Of a DNA stretch of 64,000 nucleotides, positions 39,699-47,492 are shown one piece after another. Location of the stretch: the NCBI RefSeq assembly GCF_002355635.1, contig NZ_AP017558.1, forward strand, positions 2,604,001-2,668,000. Direction: 5' to 3'. The stretch is from Halopenitus persicus (GTDB taxonomy: Archaea > Halobacteriota > Halobacteria > Halobacteriales > Haloferacaceae). The stretch's first letter is position 1. Each line of letters begins with the position of its first letter. The notes beneath the pieces are model-generated. The model was not told where the DNA came from. It saw only the letters and a program-made list of their open reading frames with translations, and did not search any database. The translations under genes and the position numbers were made by a program.

Positions 39699-40022
39699 AT
39701 GGCTGTCCGTCCCCCGAGCAACGACGCCGACGAACCGGACGCGATCGAGTTCGGAATCGCGGCGCTCGACGCCCACCTGGAGGAGTCCCACGTCGAGTTC
39801 CCGGCGACCCAACGGGAGGTGCTCGAGGGGCTCTCCTCGACGGCGGTTCCCTACGACGCGTCGGGCCGAACGCTCGACCTCGAGGAGGCGTTCGACCGCG
39901 TCCCGCGGGAGCGTTTCGAGACCCGCACCGAGCTGATGAACGCGGTCCATCCCGTCTTCGAGGAGCATCGCCGTCAGGGCAGGTCGATGCTGGATCGGCT
40001 CCGCGAGGCGCTTCCGTTTTGA
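39699..40022 (+). CDS. DUF5789-like small haloarchaeal protein
   Basis: A 107-residue acidic, helical protein without membrane segments or cysteines. The C-terminal FETRTELMNAVHPVFEEHRR (about 74-93) and the preceding LDLEEAFDRVP are the recognisable parts of the haloarchaeal DUF5789 group. The function is unknown. It is convergent with the glycosyltransferase gene. Confidence 0.7.
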   Translation: MAVRPPSNDADEPDAIEFGIAALDAHLEESHVEFPATQREVLEGLSSTAVPYDASGRTLDLEEAFDRVPRERFETRTELMNAVHPVFEEHRRQGRSMLDRLREALPF

Positions 40023-40061
40023 GACGCTCGCCGGCCGGTTCCCGCTCGACGCCGCGGGCAC

Positions 40062-40970
40062 TCAGTCCGGCTCGACGCCGAACTGCTCCCGGTGCAGCGT
40101 CAGGATCATATCGGCCAGGAAGCCGAACATCAACAGTTGAACCCCCAGCAGGACTCCCGCCGCGGAGACGATCGCCAGGATCTCGTGGCCGATGCCGTGA
40201 GCGATCCAGTCGTAGAGCACGTAGATCGCAACGAGGAGGCCGCCCGCCGCCGCGATCGTTCCGACGCTCCCGAAGTAGAACAGGGGGTTGTTCGTCTTCG
40301 CCTTTCGGTACAGCTCCAGGAAGATGATTCCCCCATCGCGGATCGGGTGGAGATTGGTATCGGACCCCGCCGGACGCGGGCGGTACGTGATGGGGACGAC
40401 CTCGACGGCGACGCCGCGCTTGACGCACTCGACTGCCATCTCGGTCTCGATGCCGAACCCCTCGGCAGCGAGCGAGAGGGATTCGAACGAGTCCCGCGTG
40501 AACGCCCGGTAGCCGGAGAGGATGTCACCGTAGTCACGTCCGTGGATGCGTGCGAACGCTCTGTTTATGAGCCGATTACCGATCCGGTTGAGCCGCGTCA
40601 TCGCGCCGGGGCGCATATCCGCGAACCGGTTCCCGATGACGTGGTCGGCTCGCCCGTCCCGGAGCGGTTCGAGCATCGCCGGCGCGTCCGCGGCGTCGTA
40701 GGTCGCGTCGGCGTCCGCGAGCAACACGAACTCGGCGGTGACGTGGTCCCGGACCGCCTCACGAACGGCCTGTCCCTTCCCCTCGCCGGACTGTTCGATC
40801 ACCCGAGCGCCCGCCCCGGCGGCGAGCTGCCGCGTTCCGTCGGTCGAGCCCCCGTCGACGACGAGGACGTTCTCGAACCCCTCGTCGCGGTAGGCGGCAA
40901 CGACGTCTTCGATCGTGGCGGCCTCGTCCATCGTCGGCAGGAGGACGCACACGTCGGACGATACAGCCAT
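40062..40970 (-). CDS. aglJ: S-layer N-glycosylation glycosyltransferase, AglJ-like
   Basis: A 302-residue family-2 glycosyltransferase. The GT-A nucleotide-binding region is at LLPTMDEAATIEDVV and VVDGGSTDGT (about 9-50), and the DxD metal motif lies in LLADADATYDA (about 86-96). GDILSGYRAFTRDSF and two C-terminal membrane helices (about 235-257 and 265-290) follow. The layout and order match AglJ, which in Haloferax loads the first hexose onto dolichol phosphate for N-glycosylation. Assignment to AglJ rather than a paralogue is by resemblance. Confidence 0.8.
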   Translation of the reverse strand: MAVSSDVCVLLPTMDEAATIEDVVAAYRDEGFENVLVVDGGSTDGTRQLAAGAGARVIEQSGEGKGQAVREAVRDHVTAEFVLLADADATYDAADAPAMLEPLRDGRADHVIGNRFADMRPGAMTRLNRIGNRLINRAFARIHGRDYGDILSGYRAFTRDSFESLSLAAEGFGIETEMAVECVKRGVAVEVVPITYRPRPAGSDTNLHPIRDGGIIFLELYRKAKTNNPLFYFGSVGTIAAAGGLLVAIYVLYDWIAHGIGHEILAIVSAAGVLLGVQLLMFGFLADMILTLHREQFGVEPD

Positions 40971-40993
40971 CGTCGAATCGTGGTTCACGTGAT

Positions 40994-41004
40994 CGGTTAA
41001 GTAT
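40994..41004 (-). promoter_or_regulatory. TATA element of the aglJ-like gene
   Basis: ATACTTAACCG on the minus strand ends 24 nt before the ATG at 40970, which fits that start rather than the upstream in-frame ones. Confidence 0.6.
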
Positions 41005-41071
41005 GCGGGTTTGTGCGCCGGTCGGTCGCGCCGGTCGGACCGAAGCGGCGGGACGCCCCTGACACACAACC

Positions 41072-41079
41072 ACTATACG
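41072..41079 (+). promoter_or_regulatory. TATA element of the traB-family/M50 operon
   Basis: ACTATACG ends 23 nt before the ATG at 41103. Confidence 0.5.
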
Positions 41080-41102
41080 CGACGCTCGACTAGCGGGGCG
41101 TA

Positions 41103-42920
41103 ATGCCCGACACGCCCGAGGAACCGGACGATCGACTCGGCGGATCGTCCGGTGACCAGTCACCGTCCGCGTCCGTCCGTGAGCCGGACGTCGGGGACGG
41201 AACCGACGCGGGCCAGCCAGGCGGAGACGCGACGCCAACCGACGGCGACGCCGAGCCCGGATCGGTGACCGTGGTCGGCACGGCTCACGTCTCAAGCGAG
41301 AGCGTGACCGAGGTCGAGGAGACGATCGAACGCGAGCGACCGGACGTCGTCGCCGTCGAGCTCGACGAGGGTCGGTACCGACAGCTCCAGGGCGAAACGC
41401 CCGACGATTTGGACGCGAGCGACCTCCTCAAGGGGAACACCGTCTTCCAGTTCCTCGCCTACTGGATGCTGTCGTACGTTCAGACCCAGCTCGGCGACCG
41501 GTTCGACATCGAACCCGGCGCGGATATGATGGCGGCCGTCGAGACCGCGCAGTCGCTGGGGATCGACGTCGCGCTCGTCGATCGTGACATTCAGACGACG
41601 ATGCAGCGGTTCTGGGCCCGAATGACGATCGCCGAGAAGCTCCGGATGGTCGGCGGTCTCGCGTTCGGCGTGACCGACTCCCGGATCGTCGGCATTCTCG
41701 TCGGCCTCCTCGTGGGCTTGCTTGTCGGTCCCGCCATCGGTCTGTTCGGCGGATCGATCGGGATCACCGACGCCGTGCTGCTCCGGGTTGCCGGCGGTGC
41801 CCTCGTCGGCGCCGTGATCGCGTATCTGGTCGATGCCCTCGGATCTCGTGCGCTGGACCCCGAATCGCGGCTCGTCGCCGCGCTGGGTGCCGGGCTGGCG
41901 GCCGCGGGGGTCGTCGCGGCCACGGGCGTCCTCGATGGCGTCCTGACCGCGTGGCTGGGACCGTTCACGATCCGCGCGATCGGCAGCCTCGGCCTCGGCC
42001 TGATCGGCGGCGTGACGCTGGGCCTGTTTGCCGCCGGCGTGCTCAGCCTGTTCGGGGAACTCGAGCCGACCGACGAGGGGGGCATCGAGGAGTTGGAGCT
42101 CTCGGAGCTGACCGACGCCGACGCCGTCACGATGATGATGGAGGAGTTTCGGCAGTTCTCTCCCGGGGGCGCCGAGGCGCTCATCGACGAGCGGGACGCC
42201 TACATCGCCCATCGACTCGTCGCGCTCCGGGACCGCGGTTTCGACGTCGTCGCCGTCGTCGGTGCCGGCCATCGACGGGGGATCGAGTCGTATCTCGAGG
42301 ACCCCGCAACGCTGCCGCTGGCGGCCGACCTCGTCGGAACCGAGCGGGCACGGAACCACCGAATCCCGTGGGGAACGATCATCGGCTATGCGATCTCGAT
42401 CGCCTTCATCGGGTTCTTCGTCCTGCTTGCGATGGCGGGGGTCGGCAACGAGTTCCTCCTCCGGCTGTTCGCGGCGTGGTTCGCGATCAACGCCGTCTTC
42501 GCGTTCACGTTCGCGAAGCTCGCGGGCGCCCGGTGGACGTCCGCCGGCGTCGGCGGCGCGGTCGCGTGGATGACGTCGATCAACCCGATGCTCGCGCCGG
42601 GCTGGTTCGCCGGCTGGGTGGAGCTGCGAAGCCTCTCGGTCAACGTGAGCGACGTCGCCACGCTGAACGAGCTGCTGTCCGATGAGACCAAACCCGTGAC
42701 GCAGATACTCGCCGAGATGTTCGACGTGCCCCTCTTCCGGCTGATCATGGTCGTCGCGATGACGAACGTCGGCAGCATCGTCGCCAGCTTTCTGTTCGCG
42801 ACGTATCTCCTGCCGCTGTTCGGCGCCGAGATCGGCGGGATCGACGGCGTCTCACGGCTGATGATCGAAGGAGCACGAAACAGCGCGGACGCGATCTGGG
42901 CGGCGGTGACGACGCAATGA
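41103..42920 (+). CDS. TraB/TIKI-family membrane protein
   Basis: A 605-residue protein. After an acidic 50-residue N-terminus, the TraB/TIKI domain shows VTVVGTAHVSSESVTEV with a potential metal-binding His (about 55-71), then PDVVAVELDEGRYRQL and, in a second part after residue 340, FDVVAVVGAGHRRGIESYL. The two parts are separated by five or six membrane helices (about 180-325); four to six more follow residue 415. Relatives may be membrane metalloproteases or regulators of pheromone/Wnt ligands; the archaeal role is unknown. ATGA overlap with the next gene. Confidence 0.85.
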   Translation: MPDTPEEPDDRLGGSSGDQSPSASVREPDVGDGTDAGQPGGDATPTDGDAEPGSVTVVGTAHVSSESVTEVEETIERERPDVVAVELDEGRYRQLQGETPDDLDASDLLKGNTVFQFLAYWMLSYVQTQLGDRFDIEPGADMMAAVETAQSLGIDVALVDRDIQTTMQRFWARMTIAEKLRMVGGLAFGVTDSRIVGILVGLLVGLLVGPAIGLFGGSIGITDAVLLRVAGGALVGAVIAYLVDALGSRALDPESRLVAALGAGLAAAGVVAATGVLDGVLTAWLGPFTIRAIGSLGLGLIGGVTLGLFAAGVLSLFGELEPTDEGGIEELELSELTDADAVTMMMEEFRQFSPGGAEALIDERDAYIAHRLVALRDRGFDVVAVVGAGHRRGIESYLEDPATLPLAADLVGTERARNHRIPWGTIIGYAISIAFIGFFVLLAMAGVGNEFLLRLFAAWFAINAVFAFTFAKLAGARWTSAGVGGAVAWMTSINPMLAPGWFAGWVELRSLSVNVSDVATLNELLSDETKPVTQILAEMFDVPLFRLIMVVAMTNVGSIVASFLFATYLLPLFGAEIGGIDGVSRLMIEGARNSADAIWAAVTTQ

Positions 42921-43585
42921 GTCGGCCACACGGCGGCCGCGGCGTCCGTATCGGCGGCCTCCAGTTCAGCCGCACCGAGCTGCGGGACCTCCTCGTCGCC
43001 TGGATCGCGCTCGGCGTTGCGTTCGCCGTCTTCTTCGAGGGCGGAGCGAGGGCACTCAGTGCGCTGTTATCCCCGGTCGGAGTCGTGTTGGTCGGCATCA
43101 GCCTGGCGACGGCCGGCGTCGCGTTCCTCCTCCACGAGGTCGCCCACAAGGTCGTCGCGGTCCATTACGATCAGGTGGCCGAGTTCCGGGCGGACCACGG
43201 GATGTTGTTCCTCGCGGTGATGTCGGCGTTCCTCGGATTCATCTTTGCGGCACCCGGCGCGGTCCACCATCGAGGGCGGCTGACGCCGCGGGAACACGGA
43301 CACATCGCGCTGGCGGGTCCTGCGGTGAACCTCGGCCTCAGCGTGCTTTTCGCGCCGGTCCTCGTGATCGGCTTCGCGACCCAATCCACGATCGTCTCGG
43401 TGCTCGGCGCGCGCGGCGTCGCGATCAATCTCTTTCTCGCGGCGTTCAACCTGATCCCGTACGGTCCCCTCGACGGGAAGACCGTGATCGGCTGGAACAA
43501 GCCGGTCTGGGCCGCCTGTTTCGTCGTCTCGGCGGTCGCGACGGCCGGATTCCTGATGAGCGGCGCCGGCGCGTACGCGTTCTAG
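42917..43585 (+). CDS. Site-2-protease-like (M50) membrane metalloprotease
   Basis: A 222-residue polytopic protein. The zinc motif HExxH appears as LLHEVAHK (near 73-80; HEVAH), and the third ligand lies in NLIPYGPLDGKTV (about 180-192), the usual NPxPxLDG-like region of M50 peptidases. Five or six membrane helices are visible. Such proteases cut substrates within the membrane. Translational coupling to the TraB-family gene suggests the two membrane proteins act together (inference). Confidence 0.85.
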   Translation: MSRPHGGRGVRIGGLQFSRTELRDLLVAWIALGVAFAVFFEGGARALSALLSPVGVVLVGISLATAGVAFLLHEVAHKVVAVHYDQVAEFRADHGMLFLAVMSAFLGFIFAAPGAVHHRGRLTPREHGHIALAGPAVNLGLSVLFAPVLVIGFATQSTIVSVLGARGVAINLFLAAFNLIPYGPLDGKTVIGWNKPVWAACFVVSAVATAGFLMSGAGAYAF

Positions 43586-43674
43586 AGTCGACGGTTGCGA
43601 CCAGCCTCGGAGACCGCTGCCAGCTACGGCGGTCGCTACCAGCCACCGTTCGAACCGATCGACCGACAAGCGGT

Positions 43675-43684
43675 GTGTTTTTGG
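43675..43684 (+). promoter_or_regulatory. TATA element of purM
   Basis: TGTTTTTGG ends about 24 nt before the ATG at 43708, supporting that start over an earlier in-frame ATG. Confidence 0.5.
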
Positions 43685-43707
43685 ACCGGCGAACCGCCTG
43701 CACGAGT

Positions 43708-44727
43708 ATGAACGAGGACGAAGCCTCCGGTTCGAACGCCGCCGTTGACGGCGGGCACGACGGAGACGACGCGGAGCTCACCTACGCGGAGTCGGGCGTC
43801 GACATCGACGCGAGCGAGGCAGCGACGGCGGCGCTCATCGGCGCGGTCGGCGACTCCGAGGGGGATTACGCCGGACTGCTCGACATCGGTGACCGCTATC
43901 TCGCGCTCGCGACGGACGGGGTCGGGACGAAGCTGCTCGTCGCCGAGGCGCTCGGCGACTACTCGACGATCGGCATCGACTGCATCGCGATGAACGTCAA
44001 CGACCTCGTGGCGGCGGGGGTTCGGCCGGTCGCGTTCGTCGATTATCTCGCGGTTGAGGACCCGGACGAGACCGTCTCGGAACAGGTCGGACGGGGACTC
44101 GACCGGGGTGCCGACCGCGCCGACATCGAGCTGGTCGGCGGCGAGACGGCGGTGATGCCCGAGGTGATCCGGGGGCTCGACCTCGCCGGCACGTGTGCCG
44201 GCCTCGCTCGGACGGACGCCGTCTTCGACGGAACGGCCGAGCCGGGCGACGCGCTCGTCGGGTGGGCCTCGTCGGGAATCCACTCGAACGGGCTGACGCT
44301 CGCCCGAACGGCCGCGACTCGGCGCCACGAGTACACCGATCCGTACCCCTACGACGGCTACGAGACGATCGGCGAGGCGCTGTTGGAGCCGACACGGATC
44401 TACACGGACCTCCTCGATCCGCTTCGCGAGCATGGGGTTCGCGGCGCGGCCCACGTGACGGGCGGCGGCTGGACGAACCTCGAGCGGCTCGGCGAGCACC
44501 GCTACGTGATCGAGGACCCCTACGACGCCCAGCCGGTCTTCACGTTCGTTCAGGAGGAGGGTTCCGTCTCGGACGAGGAGATGCATCGGACGTTCAATAT
44601 GGGCACGGGATTCGTCGCCGCCGTCGACGCCGATCGGGCGTCGGCGCTTGCCGACGCGAGCGGTGGACGCGTGATCGGTCACGTCGAGGAAGGCGAAGCG
44701 GTCGAGATTCGAGAGTTGAAACTGTAG
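43708..44727 (+). CDS. purM: Phosphoribosylformylglycinamidine cyclo-ligase
   Basis: A 339-residue PurM (AIR synthetase), which closes the imidazole ring in purine biosynthesis using ATP. The ATP/Mg region ATDGVGTKLLVAEAL is at about residues 69-83, GIDCIAMNVNDLVAAG follows, and LVGGETAVMPEV, SSGIHSNGLTLAR and GGGWTNLERL mark the rest of the family. The N-terminal 30 residues are an acidic haloarchaeal extension. It is monocistronic. The 203-bp gap after it contains a TTTAAAA element (44864-44871) with no gene behind it. Confidence 0.95.
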   Translation: MNEDEASGSNAAVDGGHDGDDAELTYAESGVDIDASEAATAALIGAVGDSEGDYAGLLDIGDRYLALATDGVGTKLLVAEALGDYSTIGIDCIAMNVNDLVAAGVRPVAFVDYLAVEDPDETVSEQVGRGLDRGADRADIELVGGETAVMPEVIRGLDLAGTCAGLARTDAVFDGTAEPGDALVGWASSGIHSNGLTLARTAATRRHEYTDPYPYDGYETIGEALLEPTRIYTDLLDPLREHGVRGAAHVTGGGWTNLERLGEHRYVIEDPYDAQPVFTFVQEEGSVSDEEMHRTFNMGTGFVAAVDADRASALADASGGRVIGHVEEGEAVEIRELKL

Positions 44728-44930
44728 CTCGGACCGAAGATGGACCGGTAACGGATGGCGAACAGGGTACGCGTGTCGTCGCTCCACCCCCGGCGCGTAC
44801 CGCACCCGCCCGGACCGGGAGTGGACGGTTCTCAGCGCATACGGACGCTGGTTCGATATCCGGTTTAAAATCGAGGGAGCGGTGGACCGACGAGCGGCGA
44901 ATCGATCCGTTCGGACGTCGGTCGAACGAC

Positions 44931-45470
44931 CTAGGACAGATGCGCGGCGATGTCCGCCTCGGTGATGATCCCGACGGTCTCGCCGCCGTCGGTGACCATC
45001 ACGGCTTTGTAGTGGTCGAGGAGGTTGCGGAGCTCGTCGACGGTCGCCTCGGGTGCGACGGTCGGGAACGACTCGCTCATCACCTCGCTGACGGGCAACT
45101 CGCCGACGTTTTCGCCGGCGTGGACGATGTCACCCTGGCTGATCGAGCCGACCGGGACGCCGTTTTGGAGGACGGGGAGCTGTGAGTACGCCTCCCGCTC
45201 CATCAGCGCAACCGCCTCCCCGGCGGCGTCGTCCGGGGCGACGCTGATGACGGTTTCGTGCATCAGATCGCGGGCTCTGACGACCTCGCCCTCCGCCTCC
45301 TCGAGGGCGTTGACGATCCGCCGAAGCGTCGAGAGCCGCGGGTCGACGTCCCCTCCCTCGATCCGGGCGATGAGGGGCTGTGAGACGCCGGCCGACTCCG
45401 CGAGGGCGCTTTGGGTCAGTCCCAGCGCGTTGCGGCGCTCCCGGAGATCCTGTGGCGTGGGTAAGTCCAT
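44931..45470 (-). CDS. HTH-XRE and CBS-pair transcriptional regulator
   Basis: A 179-residue protein. Residues 5-60 are a Cro/CI-type helix-turn-helix (LGLTQSALAESAGVSQPLIARIEGG), and residues 65-178 are two CBS domains (MHETVISVAPDDAAGEAVALM; VSEVMSESFPTVAPEATVDELRNLL) that usually bind adenosyl nucleotides. It fits a nucleotide-sensing regulator. Its position near purM is compatible with sensing purine status, but this is inference. Two TATA-like elements precede it. Confidence 0.9.
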   Translation of the reverse strand: MDLPTPQDLRERRNALGLTQSALAESAGVSQPLIARIEGGDVDPRLSTLRRIVNALEEAEGEVVRARDLMHETVISVAPDDAAGEAVALMEREAYSQLPVLQNGVPVGSISQGDIVHAGENVGELPVSEVMSESFPTVAPEATVDELRNLLDHYKAVMVTDGGETVGIITEADIAAHLS

Positions 45471-45484
45471 ACGGGGGATAACTA

Positions 45485-45502
45485 TGGGTTATACGAAAAG
45501 GT
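45485..45502 (-). promoter_or_regulatory. AT-rich promoter of the HTH-CBS gene
   Basis: The minus strand reads CCTTTTCGTATAACCCAT. CCTTTT is spaced 25 nt from the ATG and GTATAA about 18 nt, so either could be the TBP site. Confidence 0.45.
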
Positions 45503-45603
45503 TTCGGCGGCGGTCCATCTCGCCCGCGGGACGACGCACGGACCGGTCGCCAACCGGGAGTCGGCCGGGATCAGGGACCCCGTCAGGACCGGAAGTCGAC
45601 CGG

Positions 45604-45963
45604 TTACTCGGCCTCGTCGGCCTCGGTTTCGACGATCTCGATGACCTCCAGGGGAACGTCACGGAGCGCGCCGCCGACCTCGCTTTTCGCGATCCGGGAG
45701 GCGTGCTCCTCGCCGTCCGCGTTGAAGATCTCGATCTCCAGGAGGAGACCGACGAGCGCGGTGCCGGCGGCGATGAACGCCGAGTCGAAGGGCTCGCCAC
45801 AGGCGGGACACGGGGTCGCACCCACTTCGACCTCGACGTACTGTTTGTCGGTCTCGTTGAGTCGTTTGCCGGCCTCGCTGACCGCGACGCCGATGGCGTC
45901 ATCGATGTCCTCGACGTCTCGAACCAACCAGGCGGCCTCCATCGCGACCAGGTAGTTGCTCAT
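45604..45963 (-). CDS. UPF0212 (DUF555) family protein
   Basis: A 119-residue archaeal protein that begins MSNYLVAMEAAWLVRDVED and continues DAIGVAVSEAGKRLN, the UPF0212 signature. A CPACGEPFDSAF segment (about 52-63) gives one Cys pair that may bind a metal. The function is unknown; it is conserved in Euryarchaeota. The ATG at 45963 matches the family start. The 296-bp region upstream (45964-46259) holds only an AT-rich patch at 46077-46096 and the promoter of the next gene. Confidence 0.9.
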   Translation of the reverse strand: MSNYLVAMEAAWLVRDVEDIDDAIGVAVSEAGKRLNETDKQYVEVEVGATPCPACGEPFDSAFIAAGTALVGLLLEIEIFNADGEEHASRIAKSEVGGALRDVPLEVIEIVETEADEAE

Positions 45964-46220
45964 ACGTGCGGGTGGGTGTGGGAACACACGTGCTTTGCGG
46001 TTTGACGTCGGCATACCGCGACCGTCCACGCACGCGCTGCCGTTCCGATCGATAGGCGCACGACCCACAGCCCTTCGTCATAAGTTATGCAAATGGGTCG
46101 AGGGACTCAACGATTGTATCGGGATGGATCCGGCTTCGGAACGTTCGCGTGGGTGCCGCGACGGTGTCGATCGCTGATCGCCCGACTGCGGCCGGATCGA
46201 ACTCGGCCTTCGGTGGGAAG

Positions 46221-46230
46221 ACTTATATAT
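46221..46230 (+). promoter_or_regulatory. TATA element of the 57-residue membrane protein gene
   Basis: ACTTATATAT lies 30-39 nt before the ATG at 46260, with GGGAGCGAAG between the two. Confidence 0.55.
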
Positions 46231-46259
46231 GGCCTCCGTCTCGCTGGGAGCGAAGATCG

Positions 46260-46433
46260 ATGTTCAGCCGCACCCGACACGCGATCCGATTCGGCCTTCA
46301 CCAGCTAACCGTCACCCTCGGAATCGCCCTGTTCCCGATCGTGCTCGCCGCCCGCAGCGCCGGATTTCCGGTCCCGATCCCGATCGGCCGGCTCGTTCGA
46401 GCAACGGGTGCGGCTTTTAAGACCGCCGAGTGA
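46260..46433 (+). CDS. Small single-span membrane protein
   Basis: A 57-residue protein with a basic N-terminus (MFSRTRHAIRFGLH), one hydrophobic helix (about 15-36, LTVTLGIALFPIVLAARSAG) and a Pro-rich then basic tail. It has no motif that I recognise. The TATA element, the Shine-Dalgarno-like GGGAG and the normal codon composition support a real gene despite its size. A block of tandem 22-bp repeats begins at its stop codon. Confidence 0.55.
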   Translation: MFSRTRHAIRFGLHQLTVTLGIALFPIVLAARSAGFPVPIPIGRLVRATGAAFKTAE

Positions 46434-46510
46434 CCGTCGACCGCCCATTGGCCGACCGTCGACCGCCCATTGGCCGACCGTCGACCGCCCATTGGCCGAC
46501 CGTCGACCGC
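46432..46510. repeat. 22-bp tandem repeats upstream of psmB
   Basis: About 3.6 copies of CCGCCCATTGGCCGACCGTC plus GA run from the stop codon of the small membrane protein gene. Each unit contains a GTCGAC palindrome and an ATTGG (CCAAT) motif. The block ends about 135 bp before the psmB TATA element, and a diverged unit (ATGGGTCGCCCATCGGCC) follows it. Confidence 0.85.
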
Positions 46511-46645
46511 TTATGGGTCGCCCATCGGCCGATCACGACTGATCGCCGTCACCGGTGACGCTCGATTTCTCTCCGGGAGCGCCGGCTCGGCCGTCCCGGT
46601 CCGCCGCGGGTCACGGATTGCGGGTCGCAGGGGACCGAAGGGTTG

Positions 46646-46655
46646 CCTTTATCAG
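46646..46655 (+). promoter_or_regulatory. TATA element of psmB
   Basis: CCTTTATCAG ends 24 nt before the psmB ATG, consistent with a leaderless transcript. Confidence 0.6.
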
Positions 46656-46678
46656 CGCCCGCGGCGAACCGGGACGTA

Positions 46679-47398
46679 ATGCGAACACCGACAGGCGACC
46701 TCTCGATCGAACCGTCGAGCGATCAGCCGGTCTTCGGGCCGGAGCTCGGCGAGTTCACCGACCGCGAGCAGCGCGCCGCCGAGGCGAACGACGGCGAAGG
46801 GATGAAGACCGGGACGACGACGGTCGGCCTTACCACCGACGAGGGCGTCGTGCTGGCGACGGATATGCGTGCCTCGATGGGACGGATGGTCTCCTCGAAG
46901 GACGTCCAGAAGGTCGAGCAGATCCACCCGACCGGCGCGTTGACGATCGCCGGGTCGGTCTCGGCGGCCCAGTCGCTCATCTCGACGCTCCGTGCTGAGA
47001 CGAACCTCTACGAGGCGCGTCGTGGGGCGGACATGTCGATGCAGGCGCTCTCGACGCTCACCGGGAATCTGCTCCGGTCGGGCGCGTTCTTCATCGTCCA
47101 GCCCATCCTCGGCGGCGTCGACGACGAGGGTGCACACATCTACTCCATCGACGCGCTCGGCGGCACGACCGAGGAGGAGTACACCGTCACCGGCTCCGGC
47201 TCCCAGTACGCGCTCGGCGTTCTCGAACAGGAGTTCGAGACGGGCCTGTCGAACGACGACGCGAGGACGGTCGCCGCGAAGGCCATCAAGTCCGCCGTCG
47301 AGCGGGACCTGGCCTCCGGCAACGGGATCAACGTCGCGGTCGTCACCGAGGACGGCGTCGATATTTCGCGCCACAAGGAGATCGACGACCTGCTCTAG
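46679..47398 (+). CDS. psmB: Proteasome subunit beta
   Basis: A 239-residue precursor of the catalytic beta subunit of the 20S proteasome. A 45-residue propeptide ends at MKTG, and cleavage would expose Thr46 of TTTVGLTTDEGVVLATDMRA as the N-terminal nucleophile. Asp and Lys partners lie in ATDMRASMGRMV and SSKDVQKVEQIHP. The alpha subunit is encoded 27 kb away. It is monocistronic, with an upstream 22-bp repeat block that may regulate it. Confidence 0.96.
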   Translation: MRTPTGDLSIEPSSDQPVFGPELGEFTDREQRAAEANDGEGMKTGTTTVGLTTDEGVVLATDMRASMGRMVSSKDVQKVEQIHPTGALTIAGSVSAAQSLISTLRAETNLYEARRGADMSMQALSTLTGNLLRSGAFFIVQPILGGVDDEGAHIYSIDALGGTTEEEYTVTGSGSQYALGVLEQEFETGLSNDDARTVAAKAIKSAVERDLASGNGINVAVVTEDGVDISRHKEIDDLL

Positions 47399-47492
47399 GC
47401 GGTCGGCGACAGTTCCGACGTAATCGACCGGCCGCACGTGCGGGGAATCGTTTTCGACGCGTTCGTTCCTGCCCCGGATACGCCAGGATCCG

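Noticed and set aside
44861-44930. A small gene or RNA behind the TTTAAAA element downstream of purM
   Set aside because: The element looks like a TATA box, but no frame or stable fold follows before the convergent regulator gene ends, so there is no positive evidence.
46432-46510. Replication origin or CRISPR signal
   Set aside because: 22-bp repeats without spacers. No Cdc6/Orc1 gene or ORB-like motif with an AT-rich unwinding region is nearby.
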